Of a stretch of DNA of 41,119 nt, positions 9,245 to 15,725 are shown one piece after another; the stretch's first letter is position 1; each line of letters starts with the position of its first letter. The stretch is from JAAZNO01 sp012798275 (lineage in GTDB: Bacteria > Chloroflexota > Anaerolineae > B4-G1 > SLSP01), in contig DAOPQD010000022.1 of NCBI GenBank assembly GCA_035347995.1, positions 1-41,119 on the forward strand, in the 5' to 3' direction. A program made the position numbers and the translations under genes. Under the pieces are notes generated by a model. That model was not told the origin of the DNA, searched no databases, and was given only the letters and a program-made list of their open reading frames with translations.

Positions 9245-9274
9245 TTGGATGCCGATCCAGCAATGAGGTATAAT
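9245..9274 (+). promoter_or_regulatory. promoter of the toxin-antitoxin pair
   Basis: TTGGAT (9245-9250) and a perfect TATAAT (9269-9274) are 18 bp apart. The start would be near 9281, 24 bp before the antitoxin ATG. The -35 box is weak. Confidence 0.55.
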
Positions 9275-9304
9275 TAAAGCACAGATCCCCGACGGAGGCG
9301 ATCT

Positions 9305-9544
9305 ATGACTTTCAGACAAGCAGAGTATGAACGCATTATGGCTCAGATCAAACGTTGGCCACCCGAACATCGGCTGACGTTGGTGCGCGATGTGCTCAAC
9401 ACCCTTCCTGCCACACCTGCACAGCCGCGGCGAAGTCCCACGCTGCACGTGGCCTTGGGATTACTGGCAACAGACCAACCCGCTCCAACGGATGAGACCA
9501 TCCAACAGTGGTTGCGCGAACGTCGGCTGGAAAAATACGGATAA
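9305..9544 (+). CDS. type II antitoxin (VapB-like position)
   Basis: A small charged protein of 79 residues that begins with a helical segment and ends in QQWLRERRLEKYG. Many small antitoxins paired with PIN toxins in Chloroflexota and cyanobacteria have this kind of tail. GGAGG lies seven bases before the ATG. Its stop overlaps the toxin start by one base (TAATG), which implies translational coupling. The assignment rests mainly on the neighbouring PIN-domain gene; no classical DNA-binding fold is obvious from the sequence alone. Confidence 0.65.
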   Translation: MTFRQAEYERIMAQIKRWPPEHRLTLVRDVLNTLPATPAQPRRSPTLHVALGLLATDQPAPTDETIQQWLRERRLEKYG

Positions 9545-9966
9545 TGCGCGTGTTATTGGACACCAACGTGATCCTGAATGTATTGCTCAATCGCGCTCCT
9601 TGGGTCAAGGCAGCCAGCGCTATCTGGCAAGCCGTTGATGATGATAGCCTCACGGCATACATCGTCTCATGCACTCTCACCAACATTGACTATATTGCCC
9701 GCCGCCTCACCAATAGCGAACGTGCCCACACCGCTGTCAAACTATGCCTCGATACCTTCGAAATCTGCACAGTAGAACAGCGTACTTTGATCGCCGCAAC
9801 AGCACTTGCGGGACATGATTTCGAAGACAATGTACAAATTGCGTGCGCTATGCTCTATGGGCTGGATGCTATCATCACCCGCGATACTTCAGGATTCCAG
9901 GCAGCGGCCATGCCAGTCCTCACCCCTGACGAATTTCTCAAAGCTCATATGCTGAACAATGGATAG
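9544..9966 (+). CDS. PIN-domain ribonuclease toxin (VapC family)
   Basis: A protein of 140 residues. The PIN-domain acidic pattern is present: Asp6 in LLDTNVILN, an acidic residue in HDFEDNVQIACA, and Asp in DAIITRDTSGF near the C-terminus, which together would bind the divalent metal for RNA cleavage. The start at 9544 overlaps the antitoxin stop. An in-frame ATG at 9508 is open but lies within the antitoxin gene. The end overlaps the leader of iorB, whose SD sits at 9972-9977. The RNA target cannot be read from the sequence. Confidence 0.85.
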   Translation: MRVLLDTNVILNVLLNRAPWVKAASAIWQAVDDDSLTAYIVSCTLTNIDYIARRLTNSERAHTAVKLCLDTFEICTVEQRTLIAATALAGHDFEDNVQIACAMLYGLDAIITRDTSGFQAAAMPVLTPDEFLKAHMLNNG

Positions 9967-9982
9967 GCACTCAGGAGGCGTT

Positions 9983-10573
9983 ATGATCACTCAGATGAAC
10001 TTCCTCTTTGTCGGAGTCGGTGGGCAGGGGGTGCTCACGGCTTCCGATATCGCGGCTCAGGTAGGCCTGGATTTGGGGCTGGACGCGAAGAAATCCGAGG
10101 TGCACGGCTTCGCCCAACGCGGGGGCGTGGTGGAAAGCCACATCCGCTGGGCGCCCTCGGTAGGCTCCCCGACGTGCGAGTGCGGCACCGTGGATGTCCT
10201 CATGTCCTTCGAGCTGCTCGAAGCCGCCCGCTGGCTCGACTGGCTCAAGCCCGGTGGGACGATCATCGTCAACCGGCAGCGCATTGTCCCCATGTCGGTC
10301 AGCGTGGGGAACGCGACCTATCCCGCCGAGGAGGAGATCCTCGCCGCATTGAAAGCGCGCGCCGGGCGCGTCATCGTCGTGGACGCGCTGCCCCTGGCGG
10401 AACAGGCGGGCAATTCCCGCACCGTGAACACCATCATGCTCGCGGCGCTCTCCACGCTGTTGGATACCGATCCGGCGCTGTGGGAAACAGCCATCCTGCG
10501 CCGTGTGCCGGATCAGTATAATGAAGTGAACCGCGTCGCCTTCCGCCTGGGACAGGAAGCGGCGCGGGCATAA
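9983..10573 (+). CDS. iorB: indolepyruvate ferredoxin oxidoreductase, beta subunit
   Basis: A protein of 196 residues, the catalytic gamma-type domain partner of IorA. The N-terminus FLFVGVGGQGVLTASDI and the KKSEVHGFAQRGGVVESHIRW segment are characteristic of this 2-oxoacid:ferredoxin oxidoreductase subunit, and the length is normal. The ATG at 9983 has CAGGAGG seven bases upstream; an ATG at 9959 is also in frame but has no SD. In most genomes iorA and iorB are adjacent; here two toxin-antitoxin genes lie between them in the same direction. A strong hairpin follows the stop. Confidence 0.93.
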   Translation: MITQMNFLFVGVGGQGVLTASDIAAQVGLDLGLDAKKSEVHGFAQRGGVVESHIRWAPSVGSPTCECGTVDVLMSFELLEAARWLDWLKPGGTIIVNRQRIVPMSVSVGNATYPAEEEILAALKARAGRVIVVDALPLAEQAGNSRTVNTIMLAALSTLLDTDPALWETAILRRVPDQYNEVNRVAFRLGQEAARA

Positions 10574-10588
10574 GGTCGCCCTCTACAC

Positions 10589-10641
10589 AGCTGGCGGTGG
10601 AGGATGATCCACCGCCAGCTGCGATTGCCCTGTCCGTTTTT
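10589..10641. terminator. bidirectional hairpin between iorB and the PfkB-type gene
   Basis: A perfect 13-bp stem (10589-10601 with 10608-10620) has a 6-nt loop. A run of five T follows at 10637-10641 on the plus strand. It lies between convergent genes, so it could end both transcripts. Confidence 0.7.
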
Positions 10642-10666
10642 GCACTCTACGGCAAGGGTATGAGGC

Positions 10667-11584
10667 TCAAACCGACTCCATCCCCGCGACTCGACACCAC
10701 TTGAGCAGCTCCGGTTCCGTCAGAAACCCCTGCGCGGCGCCCTTCTCGCCGATTTTGTACGAGGCGAAGACCATGGCCTTCCGCAGCGCGTCCCAGGCGC
10801 GGCGCTCGCGGGCGTAGAAATGGATGAAGGCCGTGAAGAGGGCATCCCCCGCGCCGATGGAGTTGACCACCGGGCGCGTGAACACCGCCGGCAGGCGCAC
10901 CATCGCCTCGGGGCGACGCTCGGCGAGCAGCGCCCCGTCACGGCCCAGGCCAATCACCACGATTTTCGGCCCGTACCGCTCCAGAATGCGCCGCGCCCAC
11001 GCCTCGGGCGCCATCGGCAACGCCTCATCGCTCATGAAGAGGATGTCGGCTGCCGCCATGTAGTCGCGGTTATAGGCATCTTCGAGGTCGGCAATGGTGT
11101 GGACATCCGTGGCGATGGGAATTCCCCGCGCCTTGACGGCGGCCAGGAAAGGGCGGGCGAAGTTGATGTTGCACAACGCCGCCAGCTCACACCCCTCCAG
11201 CGCCGCCTCGAACTCCGCCGGCGGATACTCCCGCTCCTGGATGTCCTTGAGATCCACGTGAATCGCGCGCCGGCCGCTGCCATCGTAGAGAATGACCGAT
11301 TGCGGCGTCTGCGCCAGCGTCGGCAGCACATACTGCGTGGGGATACCCTCTGCCGCCAGCGACTGCAACGCCAGCTGACCCAGGCCATCCTGTCCAAGCA
11401 ACGCCAGGAAACGCACTTCATCGCCCAACACCGTGAGCGCCTTCGCGATGTTGTAGCCCACGCCAGAGGCCGTGCTGTTCACGTCCCCAAAGGGGAAACG
11501 GACCGGCTGATAGGCGATGGGGAAACCCTCCACCCGCAAGGTCGTCTCAATGTTGATCAGGCCGGCGACAAGAACTCGAGTCAT
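10667..11584 (-). CDS. PfkB/ribokinase-family carbohydrate kinase
   Basis: A protein of 305 residues predicted to phosphorylate a sugar or nucleoside with ATP in the cytoplasm. The two family signatures are visible: the glycine-rich substrate segment TASGVGYNIAKAL (about 38-50) and the NSIGAGDALFTAFIH motif (about 241-255), with the catalytic Asp in GAGD. The frame is open further upstream to 11671, but the family usually starts just before VLVAG, so the ATG at 11584 is chosen; its SD is poor. A 14-bp perfect palindrome lies six bases before the start. The substrate is not clear; PfkB members cover ribose, fructose, adenosine and others. Confidence 0.85.
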   Translation of the reverse strand: MTRVLVAGLINIETTLRVEGFPIAYQPVRFPFGDVNSTASGVGYNIAKALTVLGDEVRFLALLGQDGLGQLALQSLAAEGIPTQYVLPTLAQTPQSVILYDGSGRRAIHVDLKDIQEREYPPAEFEAALEGCELAALCNINFARPFLAAVKARGIPIATDVHTIADLEDAYNRDYMAAADILFMSDEALPMAPEAWARRILERYGPKIVVIGLGRDGALLAERRPEAMVRLPAVFTRPVVNSIGAGDALFTAFIHFYARERRAWDALRKAMVFASYKIGEKGAAQGFLTEPELLKWCRVAGMESV

Positions 11585-11589
11585 GCGAC

Positions 11590-11638
11590 ATTCACCGGTG
11601 AATAGCCCCAGGAGCGGGGCCGGAAACCGGAACCCCGC
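11590..11638 (-). promoter_or_regulatory. palindrome and hairpin between the transporter gene and the kinase gene
   Basis: ATTCACCGGTGAAT (11590-11603) is a perfect 14-bp palindrome just upstream of the kinase ATG. A second element, GCGGGG-CCGG / CCGG-AA-CCCCGC (11614-11638), forms a near-perfect hairpin directly after the upstream transporter stop. The first could be an operator, the second an intercistronic attenuator or RNA stabiliser. No U-run follows the hairpin. Confidence 0.4.
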
Positions 11639-11658
11639 CTTAGCATCCCCCTCCGCCG

Positions 11659-12825
11659 TTAGAAGCCCCACACGCCGAAAATCATCCAGGAAACGCCCAA
11701 CGCCAGCAGGGTATTGAATACCGTCGCCGCCATGTACACCGCGAACGGCTTCCAGCCCATGCCGCGCAGGTCGCGCACCGAGAGATCAATGCCGATGGCG
11801 ACAAAGGCGAAGGTGAACGCCCACTTGGAAAGCCCGTCCAGCGCCTTGAGCGCGTCGGCGCTGAACACGCCCAGCGAAGCCAGCACCGAGAGCAGCACAA
11901 AGCCGATGACGAATTTGGGGAAACGCTGCCAGATCACCGCCGCGCTCGGCTTCTCATCGGATTGGCGCTCGACGTTGGCGACGAAGTAGAGCGCCAGCAG
12001 GAAGGCCGCAACGCCGATGAAGACGTTCTGCGCCATCTTGACCACCGCCGCCACGGCCTGCGCATCCGGTCCGAACATCGTCCCCGCGCCCACGACCGCC
12101 GCCGTCGTATCAATGTTGCCGCCAAACCAGGCGCCGGCCACCGCCTGCGAAAGTCCCATCGCCTGCGCGATCCAGGGCATCACCACCATCATCGGCAGCG
12201 CGGTGATGATGACCAGCGCGGTGACATACGTGACCTCCTCTTTCTTCGCCAGCACCGCCCCCGCCGCCGCAATCGCCGCGGAGACGCCGCAGATCGAGAC
12301 CGCCGTCGCCATCACCGCCTTGAGCGTGGGGGCGAGCTTCAACTTCCCTGCCAGCCACCAGGTGAAGAAGAAGACGGACGTCACCATGATGACGGCCTGC
12401 AGCAGGCCGCCCAGTCCCTTGCTCATGATCTCGCCCAGGCTGATGCGCGCTCCCAGCAGCACCAACCCGATTTTGAGGAAGAGTTCCGTGCGGACGCCGG
12501 GCTTGACTTGTGGGTAGGTGTGGGTGCGGTGCAGGATGAAATTCGCCAGCAGACCCACCACCACCGCCGTGAGGGGATACTCCAGGGGATTTCTCTCCAC
12601 GCCGCGCCCCTTGAACCAGGCCGCGATGCCGGCATCCAACTCCGCGACCAGGATCGCCAGCGCCAACACCAGCGCCAGGCCGGCCAGAATCTGCCAGAGT
12701 TGTGGCCTGAGCGGAGCGGGCGGTTTCGACGTCTGTTTCGAGGCGTTCTCCACCAACGGGGATTTACCGACGGGCGGCGTGCCCGCCGCGTTTGAAAGGG
12801 TGCTCTGAGCACGCTTCTTGCTCAT
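11659..12825 (-). CDS. YeiH-type putative sulfate exporter family membrane transporter
   Basis: A protein of 388 residues with about ten membrane helices after a polar, Pro/Lys-rich N-terminus of ~45 residues. The sequence matches the UPF0324/Cons_hypoth698 family: ARISLGEI after helix 3, ICGVSAAIAAAGAV, and AWFGGNIDTTAAVVGAG. The family is annotated as sulfate or sulfite/taurine-metabolite exporters on limited evidence. The ATG at 12825 has GGGGAGG six bases upstream. A 46-codon membrane protein gene ends 13 bp before it, and the PfkB-type kinase follows on the same strand. The transported ligand here is unproven. Confidence 0.85.
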   Translation of the reverse strand: MSKKRAQSTLSNAAGTPPVGKSPLVENASKQTSKPPAPLRPQLWQILAGLALVLALAILVAELDAGIAAWFKGRGVERNPLEYPLTAVVVGLLANFILHRTHTYPQVKPGVRTELFLKIGLVLLGARISLGEIMSKGLGGLLQAVIMVTSVFFFTWWLAGKLKLAPTLKAVMATAVSICGVSAAIAAAGAVLAKKEEVTYVTALVIITALPMMVVMPWIAQAMGLSQAVAGAWFGGNIDTTAAVVGAGTMFGPDAQAVAAVVKMAQNVFIGVAAFLLALYFVANVERQSDEKPSAAVIWQRFPKFVIGFVLLSVLASLGVFSADALKALDGLSKWAFTFAFVAIGIDLSVRDLRGMGWKPFAVYMAATVFNTLLALGVSWMIFGVWGF

Positions 12826-12838
12826 GGCTCGCCTCCCC

Positions 12839-12979
12839 TCACTTGAGCCAGCCGAAGACTGGCCAGGGAATTTTGACAATGACGCCGATCCAGACCAGCG
12901 CCGCGAGGACCAGGCCGATAATGAAAGCCAGCCAGTCCTCTCCTAAAGCCACGCCCGGTGATGCATGTTCCTTAGCCAT
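12839..12979 (-). CDS. 46-residue single-pass membrane protein upstream of the YeiH-type transporter
   Basis: The start at 12979 has one of the best SD sequences in the window (AAGGAGGA, four bases upstream). The protein has a polar N-terminus (MAKEHASPGVALGED), one hydrophobic helix (about residues 17-39: LAFIIGLVLAALVWIGVIVKI) and a short C-terminus ending FGWLK. It ends 13 bp before the transporter start, so it probably is its accessory subunit or a regulator. I do not recognise a named family. A longer open frame continues upstream to 13138 but runs through octamer repeats and is not credible. Confidence 0.75.
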   Translation of the reverse strand: MAKEHASPGVALGEDWLAFIIGLVLAALVWIGVIVKIPWPVFGWLK

Positions 12980-13000
12980 CGCTCCTCCTTCGAAAATAGA

Positions 13001-13063
13001 GATCAGCGAGTCAGCAGTCAGCAAATCAGCGAAAAAGCGAATAAGCGAATAAGCGAAAAAATC
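13001..13063 (-). repeat. 8-bp repeat array upstream of the 46-codon gene
   Basis: On the minus strand the units read TTCGCTTA, TTCGCTTA, TTCGCTTT, TTCGCTGA, TTTGCTGA and decay toward CTGACTCGCTGA. The array ends 11 bp before the SD. The pyrimidine-rich strand is the coding strand for the downstream gene, as at 27648-27680 for the gene at 27852. Confidence 0.75.
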
Positions 13064-13138
13064 ACTTGTGTGACAAAGGTACCGCCACTGACTAAAAAAC
13101 GGAAAATTTCCTGGCGACCACTGAAGATTGAGAATCAA

Positions 13139-13312
13139 TTTTTGCCCCCTATCCCCTGGCCCCTTCCCCCCGCGCAGCGCGGGGGGAAGGGGAACTTTTT
13201 TTTGTGGGGCTTTGCAGGCGGGCTACGCCCGCCTGCAAAGCCCCCTTATTTTTTTCTCCCCTCCCCAACGGCGCCTGCGTCGTTGGGGAGGGGGCCGGGG
13301 GAGGGGCAAAAG
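13139..13312. repeat. three-hairpin palindromic element
   Basis: Three consecutive stem-loops: a 15-bp stem (13160-13174/13178-13192), an 18-bp perfect stem (13206-13223/13227-13244) and a 13-bp stem (13258-13270/13281-13293). T-rich runs separate them. The flanks (13141-13165 and 13288-13310) are also complementary, so the whole can fold as one three-armed cruciform. It could be a mobile palindromic repeat (REP/MITE-like) and would also act as a terminator in either direction. Confidence 0.8.
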
Positions 13313-13370
13313 CTACCGATTACAAAGGTTCAGCCATCGCCGTCGAGCTACCTGACGCCAGGCTGAACAG

Positions 13371-13412
13371 TCACCGCACATTTTCATGCTTGGATGATGT
13401 GCGCCAGCACAT
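13371..13412 (-). CDS. short leader-like ORF, copy 2
   Basis: Thirteen codons, M-C-W-R to E-N-V-R, then TGA. AAGGAG lies five bases before the ATG at 13412. Compared with copies 1 and 3 the interior has indels, yet the distance from Met to the Glu-Asn-Val at positions 10-12 is unchanged. It lies on the same strand as and upstream of the 46-codon/YeiH genes, with the three-hairpin element in between. Confidence 0.4.
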   Translation of the reverse strand: MCWRTSSKHENVR

Positions 13413-13459
13413 GGCGTCTCCTTAAAAAATACGTAATGCGTGATGCGTAAGTGATCTCC
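13413..13459 (-). repeat. 5'-UTR cassette shared with the gene at 27852 (copy A)
   Basis: On the minus strand this block runs AGATCACTTACGCATCACGC, then ATTACGTATTTTTT, then AAGGAGACGCC directly before the ATG of short ORF copy 2. The block at 27803-27851 has the same order and nearly the same bases in front of the gene at 27852. The core is a 7-bp repeat (TTACGCA). Confidence 0.7.
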
Positions 13460-13511
13460 CCAGCAAATAGAGAGCAGTGAGCCGTGAGGAGAGAGTCGTC
13501 GTAGCCTCCGC

Positions 13512-13562
13512 TCACAACTCCCAACTCACATTTTCATTCGCAGTGGCGTGCCGCAAGAACAT
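13512..13562 (-). CDS. short leader-like ORF, copy 3
   Basis: Sixteen codons, starting MFLRHATANENV and ending in TGA at 13512. GAGGGGG lies five bases (TTGAC) before the ATG at 13562. Against copy 1, three of seven base changes in the first 12 codons are synonymous. Octamers of the GATTCGCA type precede the SD. Confidence 0.4.
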   Translation of the reverse strand: MFLRHATANENVSWEL

Positions 13563-13701
13563 GTCAACCCCCTCGGAAAGTAGCAAATCTGCGAATCACT
13601 TGCGTTCACCCGTTTCTACGTCCAATCAACGCCGGAGAACTATAGGACGCTGATTTTCGCAGATGCTTCTCTCATCAGCGCTCATCAGCGTGCAGCCACG
13701 T

Positions 13702-14478
13702 TCACACGAGCTCCAAACATGCCTCCACCGCCAGCCAGAACAGCCGCTCGCGGACGGGAGTGCGCTTCTCCCAATCCCGGTGATCCCAGTCCGCGCCGCT
13801 CACATCATCGCCGCCATAGAGCAGCTGCGCAAACCTCACGCCCCGGAATTGCGCGAGAGCGAAGAACGCCGCAGTCTCCATCTCCACCGTGAGGCAGCCT
13901 TCAGCGCGACGCCGCGCCACCTTATCCGGCGTCTCGCGGTAGAAACCATCGGTCGTCCACGTCTTGCCGACGAGGTAGGGCACGCCATGCCGCTGCAGCA
14001 CCCGTTCGAGCGTGGCAATCGCGGCAGGATCGCCTTCCACTTCACGCGAGGGCGGCAGATAGTGATACGAAGTCCCCTCATCGCGCACGGCACTCTGGGG
14101 GATGACCACATGTCCCGCAGCGATATCGCGGTTCAGCACCCCCGCCCCGCCGCAGGCGACGAACTTTCGTCCGCCCAAAGCGATGAGCTCCTCCATCAAA
14201 CCCACCGCCAGCGCCGCGCCTACGCCGGAATGAAAGACCGCCACGCGCCGCCCGTCTTCCAGCTGCAGGGCGTAGACGGGATGTTTTCCCATCTCGCTAA
14301 CGCAATGGTACAACGTCTCCAGGCGTCCGGCAGCTGCCAGGTCGCGGAACACCTCGCCGAAGAAGCACAGCACGCCATGCTCCGGCATGGCTTCCAGCGG
14401 CGCGATCAGCTTCCCCGGTTCGATGATGGCCTCGCGCGCGGCATCGAATTCGAGAATCGGATAATCGTGTGATAGCAT
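13702..14478 (-). CDS. nucleoside phosphorylase (uridine/purine phosphorylase family)
   Basis: A protein of 258 residues of the PNP/UDP phosphorylase superfamily, which splits nucleosides with phosphate into base and ribose-1-phosphate. Visible marks are VAVFHSGVGAALAVGLMEEL and FVACGGAGVL (phosphate/ribose side) and the nucleoside-binding VEMETAAFFALAQF motif. The start at 14478 has GAGGAG six bases upstream; the open frame continues up to 14571 only because it reads through a heptamer array. The base preference is not decided; the VEMETAA motif and overall length suit uridine-phosphorylase-like enzymes. It lies 112 bp downstream of the methionine aminopeptidase gene on the same strand. Confidence 0.85.
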   Translation of the reverse strand: MLSHDYPILEFDAAREAIIEPGKLIAPLEAMPEHGVLCFFGEVFRDLAAAGRLETLYHCVSEMGKHPVYALQLEDGRRVAVFHSGVGAALAVGLMEELIALGGRKFVACGGAGVLNRDIAAGHVVIPQSAVRDEGTSYHYLPPSREVEGDPAAIATLERVLQRHGVPYLVGKTWTTDGFYRETPDKVARRRAEGCLTVEMETAAFFALAQFRGVRFAQLLYGGDDVSGADWDHRDWEKRTPVRERLFWLAVEACLELV

Positions 14479-14515
14479 GTCAAGCTCCTCAAGGTCAAGG
14501 AGTGATGGGTGACGA

Positions 14516-14585
14516 CCAGCATCCAGCAACCAGCAACCAGCATCCAGCAACCAGCATCCAGCATCCAGCATCCAGCATCCAGCAC
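14516..14585 (-). repeat. heptamer array, 10 units
   Basis: Exactly ten 7-bp units, reading ATGCTGG or TTGCTGG on the minus strand (GTGCTGG in the edge unit), which is the direction of both flanking genes. The array starts five bases after the upstream gene's stop. It is followed by CACCCATCACTCC, similar to the sequence after the 34749 array. Confidence 0.9.
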
Positions 14586-14590
14586 CAAAG

Positions 14591-15463
14591 TCACGCCGTC
14601 AGCACTTCCACTCCGTCCGCCGTCACCAACACTGTGTGCTCCCACTGCGCCGAGAGGGAACCGTCTGCCGTGAGCGCGGTCCAACCGTCATCCAGGATGA
14701 CCACCTCATAGGTCCCGATGTTGATCATCGGCTCGATGGTGAAAATCATGCCGGGGACGAGCGATACTCCGGTGTGTGGATGTCCGTAATGGGCAATATC
14801 GGGCGGCTCATGGAAGCGCACCCCCACCCCATGCCCCACAAACATCCGCACCACGCTGTACCCCTGACTTTCGGCGTGCTGCTGAATCACATGTCCGATG
14901 TCGCCCGTCGTGTTTCCGGGGCGCACCTGCGCGATGCCCAGCTCCAGACATTCGCGGGTCATCTCGACCAACCGGCGCGCTTCGGGCGCAACCTCCCCGA
15001 TGAGGAACATGCGGCTCGCGTCGCCATAGTAGCCGTCAAGAATCGAAGTCACATCCACATTGAGGATGTCACCTTCCACTAACACCCGGTCGCCGGGAAT
15101 GCCATGGCAGATGACCTCATTGAGGGACGTGCAGACGCTCTTGGGAAAACCGCGATAGTGAAGCGGCGCGGGAATCGCGCCGGCAGCCACGGTCAACTCG
15201 TGCACCCAGCGATTGATATCGTCCGTGGTAATCCCCGGGGCGACGCGCGGCGTGAGCTCATCGAGGATGCGCCGGGTGAGCTGGCAGCTGCGGCGGATCC
15301 CCTCGATCTGCTCCGGCGTCTTGATGATAATATCGGGGCGTTGTGGATGCCCGGCGCTTCCCGGCGCCGTCAGCCCCAGCAAATCGGATTTGAGATGGCA
15401 GTGCTTGTACTTCTTGCCGCTACCGCACCAACAGGGATCATTACGGGAAAGTTTGTTTGTCAT
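14591..15463 (-). CDS. map: methionine aminopeptidase type I with SEC-C zinc motif
   Basis: A protein of 290 residues that removes the initiator Met from nascent proteins in the cytoplasm. The N-terminus carries a SEC-C motif (Cys11, Cys13, Cys22, His23), as in bacterial MAP variants thought to dock on the ribosome or SecA-like partners. All five metal ligands are present: Asp137, Asp148, His211, Glu244 and Glu275, with His120 in ICHGIP. The start at 15463 puts the SEC-C motif at its usual place; the SD (AAGG) is weak. A good promoter lies 150 bp upstream. The gene ends just before a heptamer array and the nucleoside phosphorylase. Confidence 0.93.
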   Translation of the reverse strand: MTNKLSRNDPCWCGSGKKYKHCHLKSDLLGLTAPGSAGHPQRPDIIIKTPEQIEGIRRSCQLTRRILDELTPRVAPGITTDDINRWVHELTVAAGAIPAPLHYRGFPKSVCTSLNEVICHGIPGDRVLVEGDILNVDVTSILDGYYGDASRMFLIGEVAPEARRLVEMTRECLELGIAQVRPGNTTGDIGHVIQQHAESQGYSVVRMFVGHGVGVRFHEPPDIAHYGHPHTGVSLVPGMIFTIEPMINIGTYEVVILDDGWTALTADGSLSAQWEHTVLVTADGVEVLTA

Positions 15464-15615
15464 AGCGCGCCTTTGCCTGTGTGACGGCGGAGGAGAGGAA
15501 GGAAGCCACCTCACGCGCTCCGCCATGGAATTTGGGTACAGCTCCGCCCCGGCATGAGTTCCGGGTCTGCCATGCCTGTGTCAGGTCGGGGAATCTATCC
15601 CCGGCCAATGTTCGC

Positions 15616-15643
15616 AGTATAGGACGCCGCGCATAAACGTCAA
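15616..15643 (-). promoter_or_regulatory. promoter of the methionine aminopeptidase gene
   Basis: TTGACG (15643-15638) and TATACT (15621-15616) on the minus strand, 16 bp apart. The expected start is near 15609, giving a ~145-nt leader that contains a small CGGGGA/TCCCCG hairpin. The -35 box overlaps the terminator stem of the preceding ABC operon. Confidence 0.7.
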
Positions 15644-15670
15644 GGACGCGCCCCCTATCGGCGCGTCCTT
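15642..15670 (-). terminator. hairpin after the ABC exporter operon
   Basis: An 11-bp perfect stem (15642-15652 with 15660-15670) around a 7-nt loop, 56 bp beyond the exporter stop. There is no long U-run, so termination efficiency is uncertain. Confidence 0.5.
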
Positions 15671-15725
15671 GCGTATCAAATTCCCCTGGAGGGGGGAAAT
15701 CATCCTTGTAATGCGGCTCGCGTTC

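Larger units (their letters stand above)
12980..13701. other. 720-bp stretch without a conventional gene
   Basis: From right to left (the direction of the flanking minus-strand genes) it contains: an AT-rich lead with a TATAGT-like box near 13640-13645 and octamer units (13586-13608); short ORF copy 3 (13562-13512); 7-bp repeats such as GTGAGCC/GTGAGGA near 13475-13497; a 5'-UTR-like cassette (13459-13413) and short ORF copy 2 (13412-13371); a three-hairpin element (13312-13139); then octamers (13063-13001) and the SD of the 46-codon gene. Confidence 0.7.

Noticed and set aside
11590..11603. The 14-bp palindrome before the PfkB-type gene as a proven operator.
   Set aside because: A single site without a neighbouring regulator gene or a second copy is not enough; it is listed only as a possible regulatory site.
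15511..15573. A 20-codon ORF in the leader of the methionine aminopeptidase gene.
   Set aside because: No proper SD, no terminator or alternative pairing after it, and no clear link with the gene's role.
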